Notes: generated by a model from the sequence alone, not told the origin. Numbered from the stretch's first letter, positions 16,126-24,576 are shown. The stretch is 64,000 bases of DNA from Streptomyces sp. XY006 (GCF_002237655.1 NZ_NOKT01000019.1:62001-126000), one strand, 5' to 3'. Translations and numbers: made by a program.

Positions 16126-16974
16126 GTGACCGCGACCACGCACACGACCGCCGCCGCCCCGCTCGCCCCGGTCGAGGAGGCGCACCAGGTGCGCAGGCGC
16201 CGGCGGCTGGCCCCCGGCCGGCGGCTGCCGGCCACCCGGCTCGTCGGGCCCGTCGTCGTCCTCGTCCTGTGGATCGCCGCCTCGGCGGCCGGGCTGCTCG
16301 ACCCGGGCGCGATCCCCGCGCCCTGGACGGTGCTGGAGACCGGCACGCGGCTGTGGACGGACGGCACGCTGCCGGACGACATCCTGACCTCGCTGCAGCG
16401 CGCGGCGAGCGGGTTCGTGATCGGCCTGACCGTGGGGATCCTGCTGGCGCTGGTGTCCGGGCTCACCCGGACCGGCGAGGCGCTGATCGACGGCACCGTG
16501 AACCTGAACCGGGCCATCCCCACGCTGGGTCTGATCCCGCTGTTCATCCTGTGGCTGGGCATCGGCGAGACCTTCAAGATCGCCATCATCGCGATCGTCG
16601 TCTACATACCGATCTACCTGAACACGCATGCCGCGCTGTCCGGGATCGACAGCCGGTTCGTCGAACTGGCCGAGGTGCAGGGCCTGTCGAAGCTGCGGTT
16701 CATCCGCGAGGTCGTCATCCCCGGCGCGCTGCCCGGCTTCTTCGTCGGGCTGCGGCTCGGGGTGACCGGCTCCTGGCTGGGCCTGGTGGTGCTGGAGCAG
16801 ATCAACGCCACCAGCGGGCTCGGCTACATGATGTTCCAGGCGCAGAACTACGGCCAGACGGACGTCATCCTCGTCGGCCTGGTCGTCTACGGGGTCTTCG
16901 GCCTGATCTCCGACAGCGCGGTCCGCATCATCGAACGGAGGGTGCTGTCATGGCGCCGCACACTGAGCAGCTGA
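16126..16974 (+). CDS. Sulfonate-type ABC transporter permease (SsuC-like)
   Basis: 282 aa. I chose GTG 16126, which has GGAGGTGA five bases upstream, rather than GTG 16117 overlapping the previous stop. After an Arg-rich lead there are six membrane segments and the permease EAA loop FVELAEVQGLSKLRFIREVVIPGALPGFFVGLRLG. LNRAIPTLGLIPLFILWLGIGETFK is typical of the Ssu/Tau permeases. Its end overlaps the ATPase start by 25 bp. Confidence 0.9.
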   Translation: MTATTHTTAAAPLAPVEEAHQVRRRRRLAPGRRLPATRLVGPVVVLVLWIAASAAGLLDPGAIPAPWTVLETGTRLWTDGTLPDDILTSLQRAASGFVIGLTVGILLALVSGLTRTGEALIDGTVNLNRAIPTLGLIPLFILWLGIGETFKIAIIAIVVYIPIYLNTHAALSGIDSRFVELAEVQGLSKLRFIREVVIPGALPGFFVGLRLGVTGSWLGLVVLEQINATSGLGYMMFQAQNYGQTDVILVGLVVYGVFGLISDSAVRIIERRVLSWRRTLSS

Positions 16975-17723
16975 CCCGCCCCGCCGTGCAACTGCGCGGC
17001 CTGACCAGGTCGTTCGACGGGCGTACGGTCCTCGACGGCATCGACCTCGACCTGCCCGCCGGGCAGCTCACGGCCCTGCTCGGGCACAGCGGCTCCGGCA
17101 AGAGCACGCTGCTGCGGGCGATCGCCGGGCTCGACCACGGGGTGACCGGATGGGGGTCCCCCCTGCTCGAGCGAAGCCGAGAGCTCGGGGGAGGGCAGCT
17201 CACCGCGCCCGAGCGGGTGTCGGTCGTCTTCCAGGACTCCCGGCTGCTGCCCTGGCGGCGGGTCCTGGACAACGTGCTCCTCGGTGCGGAGGGCAAGGAC
17301 GCCGGGCGCCGGGGCCGGGCGGCCCTGGAGGAGGTCGGGCTGAAGGGCCGCGAGCGGGCCTGGCCGGGCGAGCTGTCCGGCGGGGAGGCCCAGCGGGCCG
17401 CCCTGGCCCGCTCCCTGGTGCAGCAGCCGGAACTGCTGCTGGCCGACGAACCGTTCGGGGCGCTCGACGCGCTCACCCGGATCCGGATGCACGGGCTGCT
17501 GCGGGAGCTGTGGGAGCGCCACCGGCCCTCGGTGCTGCTGGTCACCCACGACGTGGACGAGGCGATCGTGCTGGCCGACCGGGTGCTCGTCCTGGACCAG
17601 GGCCGGATCGGCCTCGACCTGGCCATCGACCGCCCCCACCCGCGGTCGTACCGCGACCCCCTGCTCGGCGAGTACCGGGAGCGGCTGCTGGCCGCGCTCG
17701 GTGTCACGGAGGATCACCGATGA
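16950..17723 (+). CDS. Sulfonate-type ABC transporter ATPase (SsuB-like) with in-frame repeat insertion
   Basis: 257 aa from ATG 16950. Walker A GHSGSGKST (near residue 48), Q-loop VVFQDSRLLPW, signature LSGGEAQR, Walker B LLLADEPFGALD and switch His in VTHDVDE are all intact. Between Walker A and the Q-loop, 14 residues (about WGSPLLERSRELGG) are encoded by a 42-bp dispersed palindrome at 17152-17193. Removing it joins VTG-W-QLTAPERVSVVFQ in frame. The enzyme probably stays functional because the insert lies in a loop and keeps the frame. Stop overlaps the next ATG (ATGA). Confidence 0.9.
   Translation: MAPHTEQLTRPAVQLRGLTRSFDGRTVLDGIDLDLPAGQLTALLGHSGSGKSTLLRAIAGLDHGVTGWGSPLLERSRELGGGQLTAPERVSVVFQDSRLLPWRRVLDNVLLGAEGKDAGRRGRAALEEVGLKGRERAWPGELSGGEAQRAALARSLVQQPELLLADEPFGALDALTRIRMHGLLRELWERHRPSVLLVTHDVDEAIVLADRVLVLDQGRIGLDLAIDRPHPRSYRDPLLGEYRERLLAALGVTEDHR
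17152..17193 (+). repeat. Dispersed 42-bp palindromic element, copy A, inside the ATPase gene
   Basis: GGGGGTCCCCCC, then TGCTCGAGCGAAGCCGAG, then AGCTCGGGGGAG. Copy B (43 bp, same core) lies in the Nudix gene at 41637-41679, also preceded by gat. The element is GC-rich and can fold. I recognise similar sequences as dispersed in Streptomyces genomes. Confidence 0.85.
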
Positions 17724-19060
17724 CCCGCGGACGGCTGCACCTGAACGCGTTCCTGATGAACACCGGCCACCACGAGGCGTCGTGGCGGCTGCCGGAGAGC
17801 GACCCGTACGCGAGTGTCGACCTGGCCCACTACGTGCGGCTCGCGCGGATCGCCGAACGGGGCACCTTCGACTCGCTGTTCCTCGCCGACGGCCCGCAGC
17901 TGTGGAGCAGTGTGGCGCAGCGGCCCGCCGGAGCGCTGGAGCCGATCACGCTGCTGACCGCGCTGGCGACGGCCACCGAGCACATCGGCCTGATCGCCAC
18001 GGCCTCCACCTCGTACAACTCGCCCTACAACCTGGCCCGCAAGTTCGCCACGCTGGACCACATCAGCGGTGGCCGGGCGGGCTGGAACATCGTCACCACC
18101 GCCGGTGCCGAGGCCGCCCGCAACTTCGGTCTGGACGCCGAGCCGGCGCACGCCGAACGGTACGCGCGGGCCGCCGAGTTCCTCGACGTGGCGCTGAAGC
18201 TGTGGGACAGCTGGGAGGACGACACGGTCGTCGCCGACAAGGCGGCGGGCGTGTGGGGCGACGACGCGAAGATCCACCCGCCCCGGCACAAGGGCCGTTA
18301 CTTCAGCGTCGAGGGCGCGCTCAACGTGCCCCGCTCACCGCAGGGGTACCCGCTGCTGGTGCAGGCCGGCTCCTCCGAGGACGGCAAGCGGTTCGCCGCC
18401 CGCTACGCGGAGGCCGTGTTCACCGCGCAGCAGACGGTGGAGGACGCGCGCGCCTTCTACGCCGACCTCAAGGCCCGCACGGTCGCGGCCGGCCGGGACG
18501 CCGACCACGTCAAGGTGCTGCCGGGGATCGTCCCGGTGATCGGCTCGACCGAGGCCGAGGCACGGGCGCACGAGCGGGTCCTGGAGGACCACATCGTGCA
18601 CACGCACGGCGTGCGCCACCTGGAACGGCTGCTGCACCTGGAGCCGGACACGCTCGACCTGGACGGCCCGCTCCCGGCCGACCTGCCGCCGGAGAGCGCC
18701 ATCGAGGGTGCCAAGAGCCGCTACACGCTCATCGTCGAACTGGCCCGGCGCGACCGGCTCACCGTCCGGCAGCTGATCGGGCGGCTCGGCGGCGGGCGCG
18801 GGCACCTCACCTTCGCCGGGACGCCCGAGCAGGTCGCCGACACGATCCAGCTCTGGTTTGAGTCGGGCGCGGCGGATGGCTTCAACATCATGCCCGCGGT
18901 GCTGCCGTCGGGCCTGGAGGCCTTCGTCGACCACGTCGTCCCCCTGCTGCGCGCCCGCGGTCTGCTGCGCACCGAGTACGGCGCCCGCACCACCCTGCGG
19001 CAGCGCTACGGCCTTCCGCGCCCCGCCAACCAGCACGTCACCGCTCCCGCCCTCGTCTGA
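17720..19060 (+). CDS. Flavin-dependent monooxygenase, NtaA/SnaA/DszA-type LLM family
   Basis: 446 aa. Opens RLHLNAFLMNTGHHEASWRLPES and has ATASTSYNSPYNLARKFATLDHISGGRAGWNIVTT, the hallmark of the NtaA/DszA branch of bacterial-luciferase-like enzymes. PLLVQAGSSEDGKRFAARYAEAVFTAQQT follows. These enzymes use FMNH2 and O2 to oxidise sulfones, sulfonates or amines. Here the operon predicts C-S bond cleavage releasing sulfite (inference). No flavin reductase is adjacent, so reduced FMN must come from elsewhere. ATGA overlap with the ATPase gene. Confidence 0.9.
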   Translation: MTRGRLHLNAFLMNTGHHEASWRLPESDPYASVDLAHYVRLARIAERGTFDSLFLADGPQLWSSVAQRPAGALEPITLLTALATATEHIGLIATASTSYNSPYNLARKFATLDHISGGRAGWNIVTTAGAEAARNFGLDAEPAHAERYARAAEFLDVALKLWDSWEDDTVVADKAAGVWGDDAKIHPPRHKGRYFSVEGALNVPRSPQGYPLLVQAGSSEDGKRFAARYAEAVFTAQQTVEDARAFYADLKARTVAAGRDADHVKVLPGIVPVIGSTEAEARAHERVLEDHIVHTHGVRHLERLLHLEPDTLDLDGPLPADLPPESAIEGAKSRYTLIVELARRDRLTVRQLIGRLGGGRGHLTFAGTPEQVADTIQLWFESGAADGFNIMPAVLPSGLEAFVDHVVPLLRARGLLRTEYGARTTLRQRYGLPRPANQHVTAPALV

Positions 19061-19077
19061 TCCGGAAGGAAACCGTC

Positions 19078-19971
19078 ATGGCCATCGAGATCCACAAGAT
19101 CACCGCGCACATCGGCGCCCGCGTCGAGGGCGTCGACCTCACCCGGCCCCTCGACCAGGAGACCGTCACGGCCCTGCGCGAGGCGCTCAACGCCCACAAG
19201 GCCCTCGTCCTGGACGCGGAGGGCCTGGACGACGCGGGCCAGCAGGCCTTCGCGCGTCACTTCGGCGACATCACCACCGCCCATCCGACGGTGGCCGCCG
19301 TCGACGGCGCCCCGAACGTGCTGCCCGTGGACAGCGGGGGCGGCCGGGCCGCCAACCACTGGCACACCGACGTCACCTTCGTCCTGAACCCGCCGCAGGC
19401 CACCAGCCTGCGCAGCATCACCGTCCCGCCCTACGGCGGCGAGACGCTGATCGCCAGCTCGGCCGCCGCCTACCGGGCCCTGCCCGAGCCGCTGCGAAGC
19501 CTCGCGGACACGCTGTGGGCGGAGCACACCAACGACTACGACTACGCCGTGCCGGACGAGGACGTCGACGAGGACCAGGCGGCCCGGCGCGCCGAGTTCA
19601 CGTCGATCAAGTACCGCACGGTCCACCCGGTGGTCCGCGTCCACCCGCTGACCGGCGAGCGGGGGCTGTTCATCGGCGGCTTCGCCCAGCGGATCGTGGG
19701 CCTCTCACCCGGCGAGTCCCGCAGGATCCTCAATCTGCTGCAGGCGTACGTGACCCGGCCGGAGCACGTCCTGCGCCACCGCTGGTCGCCGGACCAGCTC
19801 GTCCTGTTCGACAACCGGATCACCCAGCACTACGCGGTCGACAACTACGACGGCCTGCCGCGCCGGCTGCACCGGGTGACCGTCGCCGGGGACGTCCCCG
19901 CCGGGATCGAGGGCAAGGAGAGCTACGTCATCGAGGGCGACGCCTCCCACTACACCCCGCTCGCCGCCTAG
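19078..19971 (+). CDS. TauD/TfdA-family Fe(II)/2-oxoglutarate dioxygenase
   Basis: 297 aa from ATG 19078 (GGAAGGAAA-type site). NHWHTDVTF carries the HxD iron ligands near residue 97 and RRLHRVTVAGD the distal His near residue 262. LFDNRITQHYAV and the 2-oxoglutarate-binding Arg are in place. It hydroxylates an organosulfur substrate such as taurine or an alkyl sulfate, releasing sulfite/sulfate. Last gene of the cassette, before a hairpin. With the monooxygenase it gives two oxidative desulfonation routes in one operon. Confidence 0.9.
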   Translation: MAIEIHKITAHIGARVEGVDLTRPLDQETVTALREALNAHKALVLDAEGLDDAGQQAFARHFGDITTAHPTVAAVDGAPNVLPVDSGGGRAANHWHTDVTFVLNPPQATSLRSITVPPYGGETLIASSAAAYRALPEPLRSLADTLWAEHTNDYDYAVPDEDVDEDQAARRAEFTSIKYRTVHPVVRVHPLTGERGLFIGGFAQRIVGLSPGESRRILNLLQAYVTRPEHVLRHRWSPDQLVLFDNRITQHYAVDNYDGLPRRLHRVTVAGDVPAGIEGKESYVIEGDASHYTPLAA

Positions 19972-20003
19972 CCACACTGAGCGACGCGGACGTCCACATC
20001 GTG

Positions 20004-20035
20004 GGATGCCTCTCCGTCCGGGCGGGGAGGCATCC
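20004..20035 (+). terminator. Hairpin ending the organosulfur operon
   Basis: Stem GGATGCCTCTCC / GGGGAGGCATCC (one G-T pair), loop of 8 nt, 32 bp after the dioxygenase stop. No T-run directly after it. Confidence 0.55.
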
Positions 20036-20091
20036 GAGACTGGCGGCGTTTTGCCCACGTACGCACCTCACGCATTGGACGAGCCGCGCCC

Positions 20092-21474
20092 ATGCCCAGC
20101 AGCACCACCCAGGAGACCCCGACCGGCACGGACGGCGTCTCCCTCTCCCACGGCCTGAAGCAGCGCCACCTGTCGATGATCGCCCTCGGCGGGGTGATCG
20201 GCGCCGGTCTGTTCGTCGGCTCCGGCGCGGGTATCGCCGCCGCCGGTCCGTCGATCGTGGTCGCCTACGCCCTCTCCGGTCTCCTCGTGATGCTGGTGAT
20301 GCGGATGCTCGGCGAGATGTCGGCCGCGTATCCCTCGTCGGGCTCGTTCTCGGCGCACGCCGAGCGGGCGATCGGCCCCTGGGCCGGGTTCACCGCGGGG
20401 TGGTCCTTCTGGGTGCTGCTGTGCACGGCCGTCGGCCTGGAGGGCATCGGCGCCGCCAAGATCGTCAGCGGCTGGCTGCCGGGCACGCCGGAGTGGGCGT
20501 GGGTGGCGCTGTTCATGGTCGTCTTCTGCGGCACGAACCTCGCGGCGGTGAAGAACTTCGGCGAGTTCGAGTTCTGGTTCGCCGCGCTGAAGGTCGCCGC
20601 GATCACCCTGTTCCTGGTGCTGGGCGTCCTGGCGATCCTGGGCGTCCTGCCCGGCACGGACTCCCCCGGCGCGAGCCACCTCACCGACTTCCTGCCCAAC
20701 GGCGCCGAAGGCCTGGTCATCGGGTTGCTCGCCTCGGTCTTCGCCTACGGCGGCCTGGAGACGGTGACCATCGCGGCGGCCGAGTCGGAGAACCCCGTCC
20801 AGGGCGTGGCGCGCGCGGTCCGCACCGCGATGTGGCGCATCGCGCTGTTCTACATCGGCTCGATGGCGGTCATCGTCACGCTCGTGCCGTGGGACTCGAA
20901 GGAGGTCGTCGAGAAGGGCCCGTACGTCGCCGCCCTCGACGAGCTCGGCATCCCGGGCGCCGGCCAGCTGATGAACGTGGTCGTGCTGGTGGCGCTGCTG
21001 TCGGCGATGAACGCCAACATCTACGGGGCCTCCCGCATCGCCTACTCGCTGGTGGAGCGCGGCCAGGGCCCGAAGGGTCTGGGCCGGGTCTCGGGCGGGG
21101 TGCCGCGGATCGCGGTCCTGGCCTCCTCCGTGTTCGGGTTCCTGTGCGTGCTGCTGAGCTACTGGCGGCCGAACGATGTCTTCGCCTGGCTGCTGAACAT
21201 GATCGGCGCGGTGATCCTCGTGGTGTGGATCTTCATCGCCGTCTCCCAGCTGCGGCTGCGCCGCCGGATGGAGCGCGAGGCGCCCGAGCAGCTGGTCGTG
21301 CGGATGTGGGCTTTCCCGTGGCTGACGTGGCTCGCCCTGGCCGGCATGGCCGCGGTGTTCGTGCTGATGGCCCGCGAGCCGGACACCCGGGTGCAGCTGT
21401 ACTCGACGGGCGGGATGACGCTGGTCCTCGCGGCCGTCGGCTACGCCTGGCAGAAGGCGCGCGCCCGGCAGTAG
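20092..21474 (+). CDS. Amino-acid permease (APC superfamily, GabP/AnsP group)
   Basis: 460 aa, twelve membrane segments. KQRHLSMIALGGVIGAGLFVGS, MRMLGEMSAAYPSSGSFSAHAERAIGPWAGFTAGW and AESENPVQGVARAVRTAMWR match the paralogue at 7675-9153 almost motif for motif. It imports an amino acid or related compound. It follows the organosulfur operon after a hairpin, so it is probably a separate unit. If it carried a sulfur amino acid or taurine analogue the placement would make sense, but nothing in the sequence shows that. Confidence 0.87.
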   Translation: MPSSTTQETPTGTDGVSLSHGLKQRHLSMIALGGVIGAGLFVGSGAGIAAAGPSIVVAYALSGLLVMLVMRMLGEMSAAYPSSGSFSAHAERAIGPWAGFTAGWSFWVLLCTAVGLEGIGAAKIVSGWLPGTPEWAWVALFMVVFCGTNLAAVKNFGEFEFWFAALKVAAITLFLVLGVLAILGVLPGTDSPGASHLTDFLPNGAEGLVIGLLASVFAYGGLETVTIAAAESENPVQGVARAVRTAMWRIALFYIGSMAVIVTLVPWDSKEVVEKGPYVAALDELGIPGAGQLMNVVVLVALLSAMNANIYGASRIAYSLVERGQGPKGLGRVSGGVPRIAVLASSVFGFLCVLLSYWRPNDVFAWLLNMIGAVILVVWIFIAVSQLRLRRRMEREAPEQLVVRMWAFPWLTWLALAGMAAVFVLMAREPDTRVQLYSTGGMTLVLAAVGYAWQKARARQ

Positions 21475-21491
21475 CACCCTGACGTCGAGCA

Positions 21492-21520
21492 GGCCCCCGC
21501 GGGACACGCGGGGGCCTTTT
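21492..21520 (+). terminator. Rho-independent terminator after permease
   Basis: Stem GGCCCCCGCG / CGCGGGGGCC followed by TTTT. Confidence 0.85.
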
Positions 21521-21556
21521 CGCGTGCCCGGGGCACCCCTCGGGCCCTCTTGCTGC

Positions 21557-21604
21557 TAGCGTGCAGTTGCAAGCTAGTTGCAATAAGAGGTTCGGAGGGG
21601 AACC
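21557..21604 (+). promoter_or_regulatory. sodF promoter with Nur box and structured ribosome site
   Basis: -10 box TAGCGT at 21557-21562. TTGCAA-N5-TTGCAA at 21567-21583 matches the Nur consensus (tTGCaa-N5-ttGCAA) exactly and covers the expected transcription start. Nickel-bound Nur represses sodF in S. coelicolor. Further on, GGTTC-GGAGGG-GAACC (21589-21604) places the Shine-Dalgarno sequence in a hairpin loop. In S. coelicolor this leader is also the target of a sodN-derived small RNA. Confidence 0.8.
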
Positions 21605-21609
21605 CGCCC

Positions 21610-22257
21610 ATGCCCGTCTACACGCTGCCCGACCTGCCGTACGACTACGCGGCACTCGCCCCCGTGATCAGCCCCGAGATCATCGAGCTGCACCACGACA
21701 AGCACCACGCGGCCTATGTGAAGGGCGCCAACGACACGCTGGAGCAGCTCGCCGAGGCGCGGGACAAGGAGGCCTGGGGGTCGATCAACGGGCTGGAGAA
21801 GAACCTGGCCTTCCACCTGTCCGGGCACATCCTGCACAGCATCTACTGGCAGAACATGACCGGTCCGAAGGACGGCGGCGGCGAGCCGCTCGCGCAGGAC
21901 GGCGTGGGAGAGCTCGCGGACGCGATCACCGAGTCCTTCGGTTCCTTCGCCCGCTTCAAGGCCCAGCTGTCCAAGGCCGCGGCGACCACGCAGGGGTCCG
22001 GCTGGGGCGTGCTCGCCCACGAGCCGCTGAGCGGCCGGCTGATCGTGGAGCAGGTCTACGACCACCAGGGCAACGTCGGCCAGGGCGCCATTCCGATCCT
22101 GGTCTTCGACGCCTGGGAGCACGCCTTCTACCTGCAGTACCGCAACCAGAAGGTGGACTTCATCGAGGCGATGTGGCAGGTCGTCAACTGGCAGGACGTG
22201 GCCCGGCGCCACGCGGCCGCGAAGTCCCGCACGGACGTGCTGCTCCTGGCCCCCTGA
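21610..22257 (+). CDS. sodF: Iron superoxide dismutase
   Basis: 215 aa from ATG 21610. PVYTLPDLPYDYAALAPVISPEIIELHHDKHHAAYV contains metal ligand His28. NLAFHLSGHILHSIYW carries the second, and VFDAWEHAFYLQY the Asp and last His. It converts superoxide to peroxide and oxygen in the cytoplasm. The Nur box upstream predicts expression only when nickel is scarce, complementing the Ni-SOD (sodN, not in this window). Confidence 0.95.
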   Translation: MPVYTLPDLPYDYAALAPVISPEIIELHHDKHHAAYVKGANDTLEQLAEARDKEAWGSINGLEKNLAFHLSGHILHSIYWQNMTGPKDGGGEPLAQDGVGELADAITESFGSFARFKAQLSKAAATTQGSGWGVLAHEPLSGRLIVEQVYDHQGNVGQGAIPILVFDAWEHAFYLQYRNQKVDFIEAMWQVVNWQDVARRHAAAKSRTDVLLLAP

Positions 22258-22325
22258 GGCCGCCCCCGTGAAGCGTCCTGCCTCGTGATCGTCTTCTCAC
22301 CCTTCACGAACGGCAGGCGATGAGA

Positions 22326-22364
22326 GGAAGACCCCCGCGAGGACAGGACTCGCGGGGGTCTTCC
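22326..22364. terminator. Bidirectional terminator between sodF and the histidine phosphatase
   Basis: Perfect 16-bp stem GGAAGACCCCCGCGAG / CTCGCGGGGGTCTTCC with a 7-nt loop, ending 5 bp before the convergent stop codon. Confidence 0.8.
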
Positions 22365-22368
22365 GGTG

Positions 22369-22992
22369 CTAGGGCAGATCCGGCTCGCACGGCACGTTGA
22401 GGGAGAGGAGCGCGGCGGAACCGTCGGGACGCAGGCCCAGTTCGCTGATCGCCGCGTTGCGCAGCCGCGGGAACACCCTGCGGTACTCGCGCGCCGGGAT
22501 CGACAGCAGGTTGCACAGCACCAGGCGGAGCAGGGTGTTGTGGGCGACGACCAGGACGCGTCCGCCGGGATGGGCCGCGGCGATCTCCCGCAGGGCGCGC
22601 ACGCCCCGGGCCGCCGCCGCCGTCGGGTCCTCGGCGCCGGGGAAGGAGTGCGCCACCGGGTCGGCCCGGTACGCCGCGGCCCACTCCGGGTCCTCGGCCT
22701 CGAACTCGGCGAGCGTGCGGCCCTCGACGACGCCGAAGTCGCACTCGCGCAGGTCCGGTTCGATCCGTGGGGTGAGGCCGAGAGCGCGGCAGGCGGGGTC
22801 GGCGGTGGCGACGGCCCGGGACAGCGGGGACGTGCGGATCGCGTCGACCGGGTGGGCGGCGGCCCAGCGGCCGAGGGACTCGGCCTGGGCGCGGCCGGTG
22901 TCGGTGAGGGCGATGTCGCTGACCCCGGCGTAGCGGTTCTCGGCATGCCAGACGGTCTGCCCGTGACGGGCCAGCAGGAGGGTGGTGGTCAT
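22369..22992 (-). CDS. Histidine phosphatase family protein (phosphoglycerate-mutase-like)
   Basis: 207 aa from ATG 22992. LLLARHGQTVWHAENRYAG carries the catalytic RHG. SPLSRAVATAD, LRECDFGVVEGRTLAEFE and VLVVAHNTLLRLVLCNLL (second catalytic His) complete the family set. It is a small-substrate phosphatase; the SxxEG pattern and size fit sugar-phosphate or cobalamin-type phosphatases rather than true mutase. The start is uncertain: an in-frame ATG at 23067, inside the 31-bp repeat, would add 25 residues. It follows the FGGY kinase on the same strand, so a sugar-phosphate substrate is plausible. Confidence 0.85.
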   Translation of the reverse strand: MTTTLLLARHGQTVWHAENRYAGVSDIALTDTGRAQAESLGRWAAAHPVDAIRTSPLSRAVATADPACRALGLTPRIEPDLRECDFGVVEGRTLAEFEAEDPEWAAAYRADPVAHSFPGAEDPTAAAARGVRALREIAAAHPGGRVLVVAHNTLLRLVLCNLLSIPAREYRRVFPRLRNAAISELGLRPDGSAALLSLNVPCEPDLP

Positions 22993-23021
22993 GGACTGGT
23001 CCGTTCGCGTGCGGTGGGGTG

Positions 23022-23114
23022 GTCGGTCCTCGTCATGATGGCTCCGCGTCCCGTCGGTCCTCGTCATGCTCGCCCCGCGTCCCGTCGGTCCTCGTCATGA
23101 TCGCCCCGCGTCCA
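23022..23114 (-). repeat. 31-bp tandem repeat, three units, at the FGGY-kinase stop codon
   Basis: Units start at 23022, 23053 and 23084, each gtcggtcctcgtcatg followed by a t/c-variant of atggctccgcgtccc. The unit at 23084 contains the kinase stop codon within a TCATGA. The two others recreate the same stop/start overlap before the phosphatase gene. Confidence 0.9.
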
Positions 23115-24576
23115 GGTGCAGCCGGGCCCGGGCGTGTTCCGCCACCGGGGCCGGGAGCCAGCCGCGGTCCCGGAGGGCGTCGACGAGGCGGGCGTACGGC
23201 TCGGCGAAGGCCGCCGTGCGGGCGGGGCGGGGTTCGAGGACGGTGCGGACGCGGACCATGCGCTCGGCGACGCCGGCCAGCGAGCCGGCCCCCGACGCCC
23301 CGTACGCGGCCAGCGCCGCCATCCCCAGGGCCGGTTCCGTCTGTTCGGGGACGCGGGCCGGGCGGCCCAGGATGTCGGCGCGCAGCTGGTTCCAGTACGG
23401 GCTGCGGGCGCCGCCGCCGGTGAAGGTGAGCGGGCCGTCGAGCGGGGCGCCCAGGTGGTGCAGGTAGTCCAGGCACAGCCGTTCCGCGAAGCCGACGCCC
23501 TGGAGCAGCGCGGCCCACCGGTCGGCGTCGTCCACCGGGTCGCCGAGCAGGAGCGAGGTGGCCTCCGGGGCCCGGAAGGGGAACCGCTCCCCCGGCGAGA
23601 CCAGCGGATAGGCGACCGCACTCGACGGCTCGAACGCCCCGGCCCGCTCGTCCATCACGGCGGGTTCGGCGTCCGGGAAGTGCGCCGCGAGCGCCCCGGC
23701 CCCGACGCTGGAGGCCCCGCCGGGCAGCCAGGTGCCGTCCGGGGCACGGTGGTTGTAGACCACTCCCGCCGGGTCCCGGACCGGATCGCGGGCCGCGCCC
23801 TTGAGGACGAGGGTCGTGCCCAGCACCGAGTTCCAGGAGCCGGGCCGCAGCGCGCCGGAGGCGATCTGGGCCGCGCAGCCGTCGGTCATCCCGGCGAGCA
23901 CCGGCGTGCCGGCGGGGATGCCGGTGGCGTCGGCGGCGGCCGGGACGACCTCGCCGAGCAGCGTGCCCGGGCGCACCACCTCGGGCAACAGGTCCTCGGG
24001 AACGCCCAGTCGGGCCAGGGCGGCCTCCGGCCAGGCCTCGCGTTCCACGTCGTAGCCCGTCTTGAGGGCGTGGCTGGAGTCGGCCGGGGGCGGTGTGCCG
24101 GTGAGCCGGGTGACGATCAGGTCGGGCTGGTGGGCGAGCCGCAGGCCCGGGCCGTACTCCCCGAGCAGCCGCAGGGCCTTGGGCAGCGCCCAGGTGTCCT
24201 GGACCGCGAGCCCGGCCGCCCGGGCCCGGGCCGCCTCCCGCGCGGCGCGTCCGTCGTCGTACATCAGCGCCGGGCCGGCCGGCCGGCCCGAGCCGTCCGT
24301 GAGCAGCACCGTGCCCGACGTGCCGCACACCGCGAGGCCGCCGACCGGCCTGCCCGGGGGCGCGGCGCCGAGGGCCGCCCGGGACGCCGTGCACAGGGCC
24401 GCCCACCAGCGCAGCGGGTCCTGCTCGTGCCGCACCCCGTCACGGCGCCCGGTGAGCGGGGCCGAGCCGCTGCCGAGGACCGTGCCGTCGGCGGTGACGA
24501 GCAGCACGCGCACGCTCTGCGTGCCCAGGTCGACGCCCAGCCAGGCCGCGCCCTCGTCCGCACCGTCGTTCACCAT
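23095..24576 (-). CDS. FGGY-family carbohydrate kinase
   Basis: 493 aa from ATG 24576 with GGGAGG upstream. N-terminal phosphate loop LGVDLGTQSVRVLLV, VCGTSGTVLL, AGMTDGCAAQIASGALRPG, and the late ATP-binding FTGGGARSPYWNQLRADILGRP. The internal TDGCAAQIASG stretch is more like D-ribulose/pentulose kinases than glycerol kinase, but substrate assignment is inference. It is transcribed away from the polyol ABC operon, sharing a 156-bp control region with a central palindrome, and leads into the histidine phosphatase. Its last codons are tandemly duplicated. Confidence 0.88.
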   Translation of the reverse strand: MVNDGADEGAAWLGVDLGTQSVRVLLVTADGTVLGSGSAPLTGRRDGVRHEQDPLRWWAALCTASRAALGAAPPGRPVGGLAVCGTSGTVLLTDGSGRPAGPALMYDDGRAAREAARARAAGLAVQDTWALPKALRLLGEYGPGLRLAHQPDLIVTRLTGTPPPADSSHALKTGYDVEREAWPEAALARLGVPEDLLPEVVRPGTLLGEVVPAAADATGIPAGTPVLAGMTDGCAAQIASGALRPGSWNSVLGTTLVLKGAARDPVRDPAGVVYNHRAPDGTWLPGGASSVGAGALAAHFPDAEPAVMDERAGAFEPSSAVAYPLVSPGERFPFRAPEATSLLLGDPVDDADRWAALLQGVGFAERLCLDYLHHLGAPLDGPLTFTGGGARSPYWNQLRADILGRPARVPEQTEPALGMAALAAYGASGAGSLAGVAERMVRVRTVLEPRPARTAAFAEPYARLVDALRDRGWLPAPVAEHARARLHLDAGRS

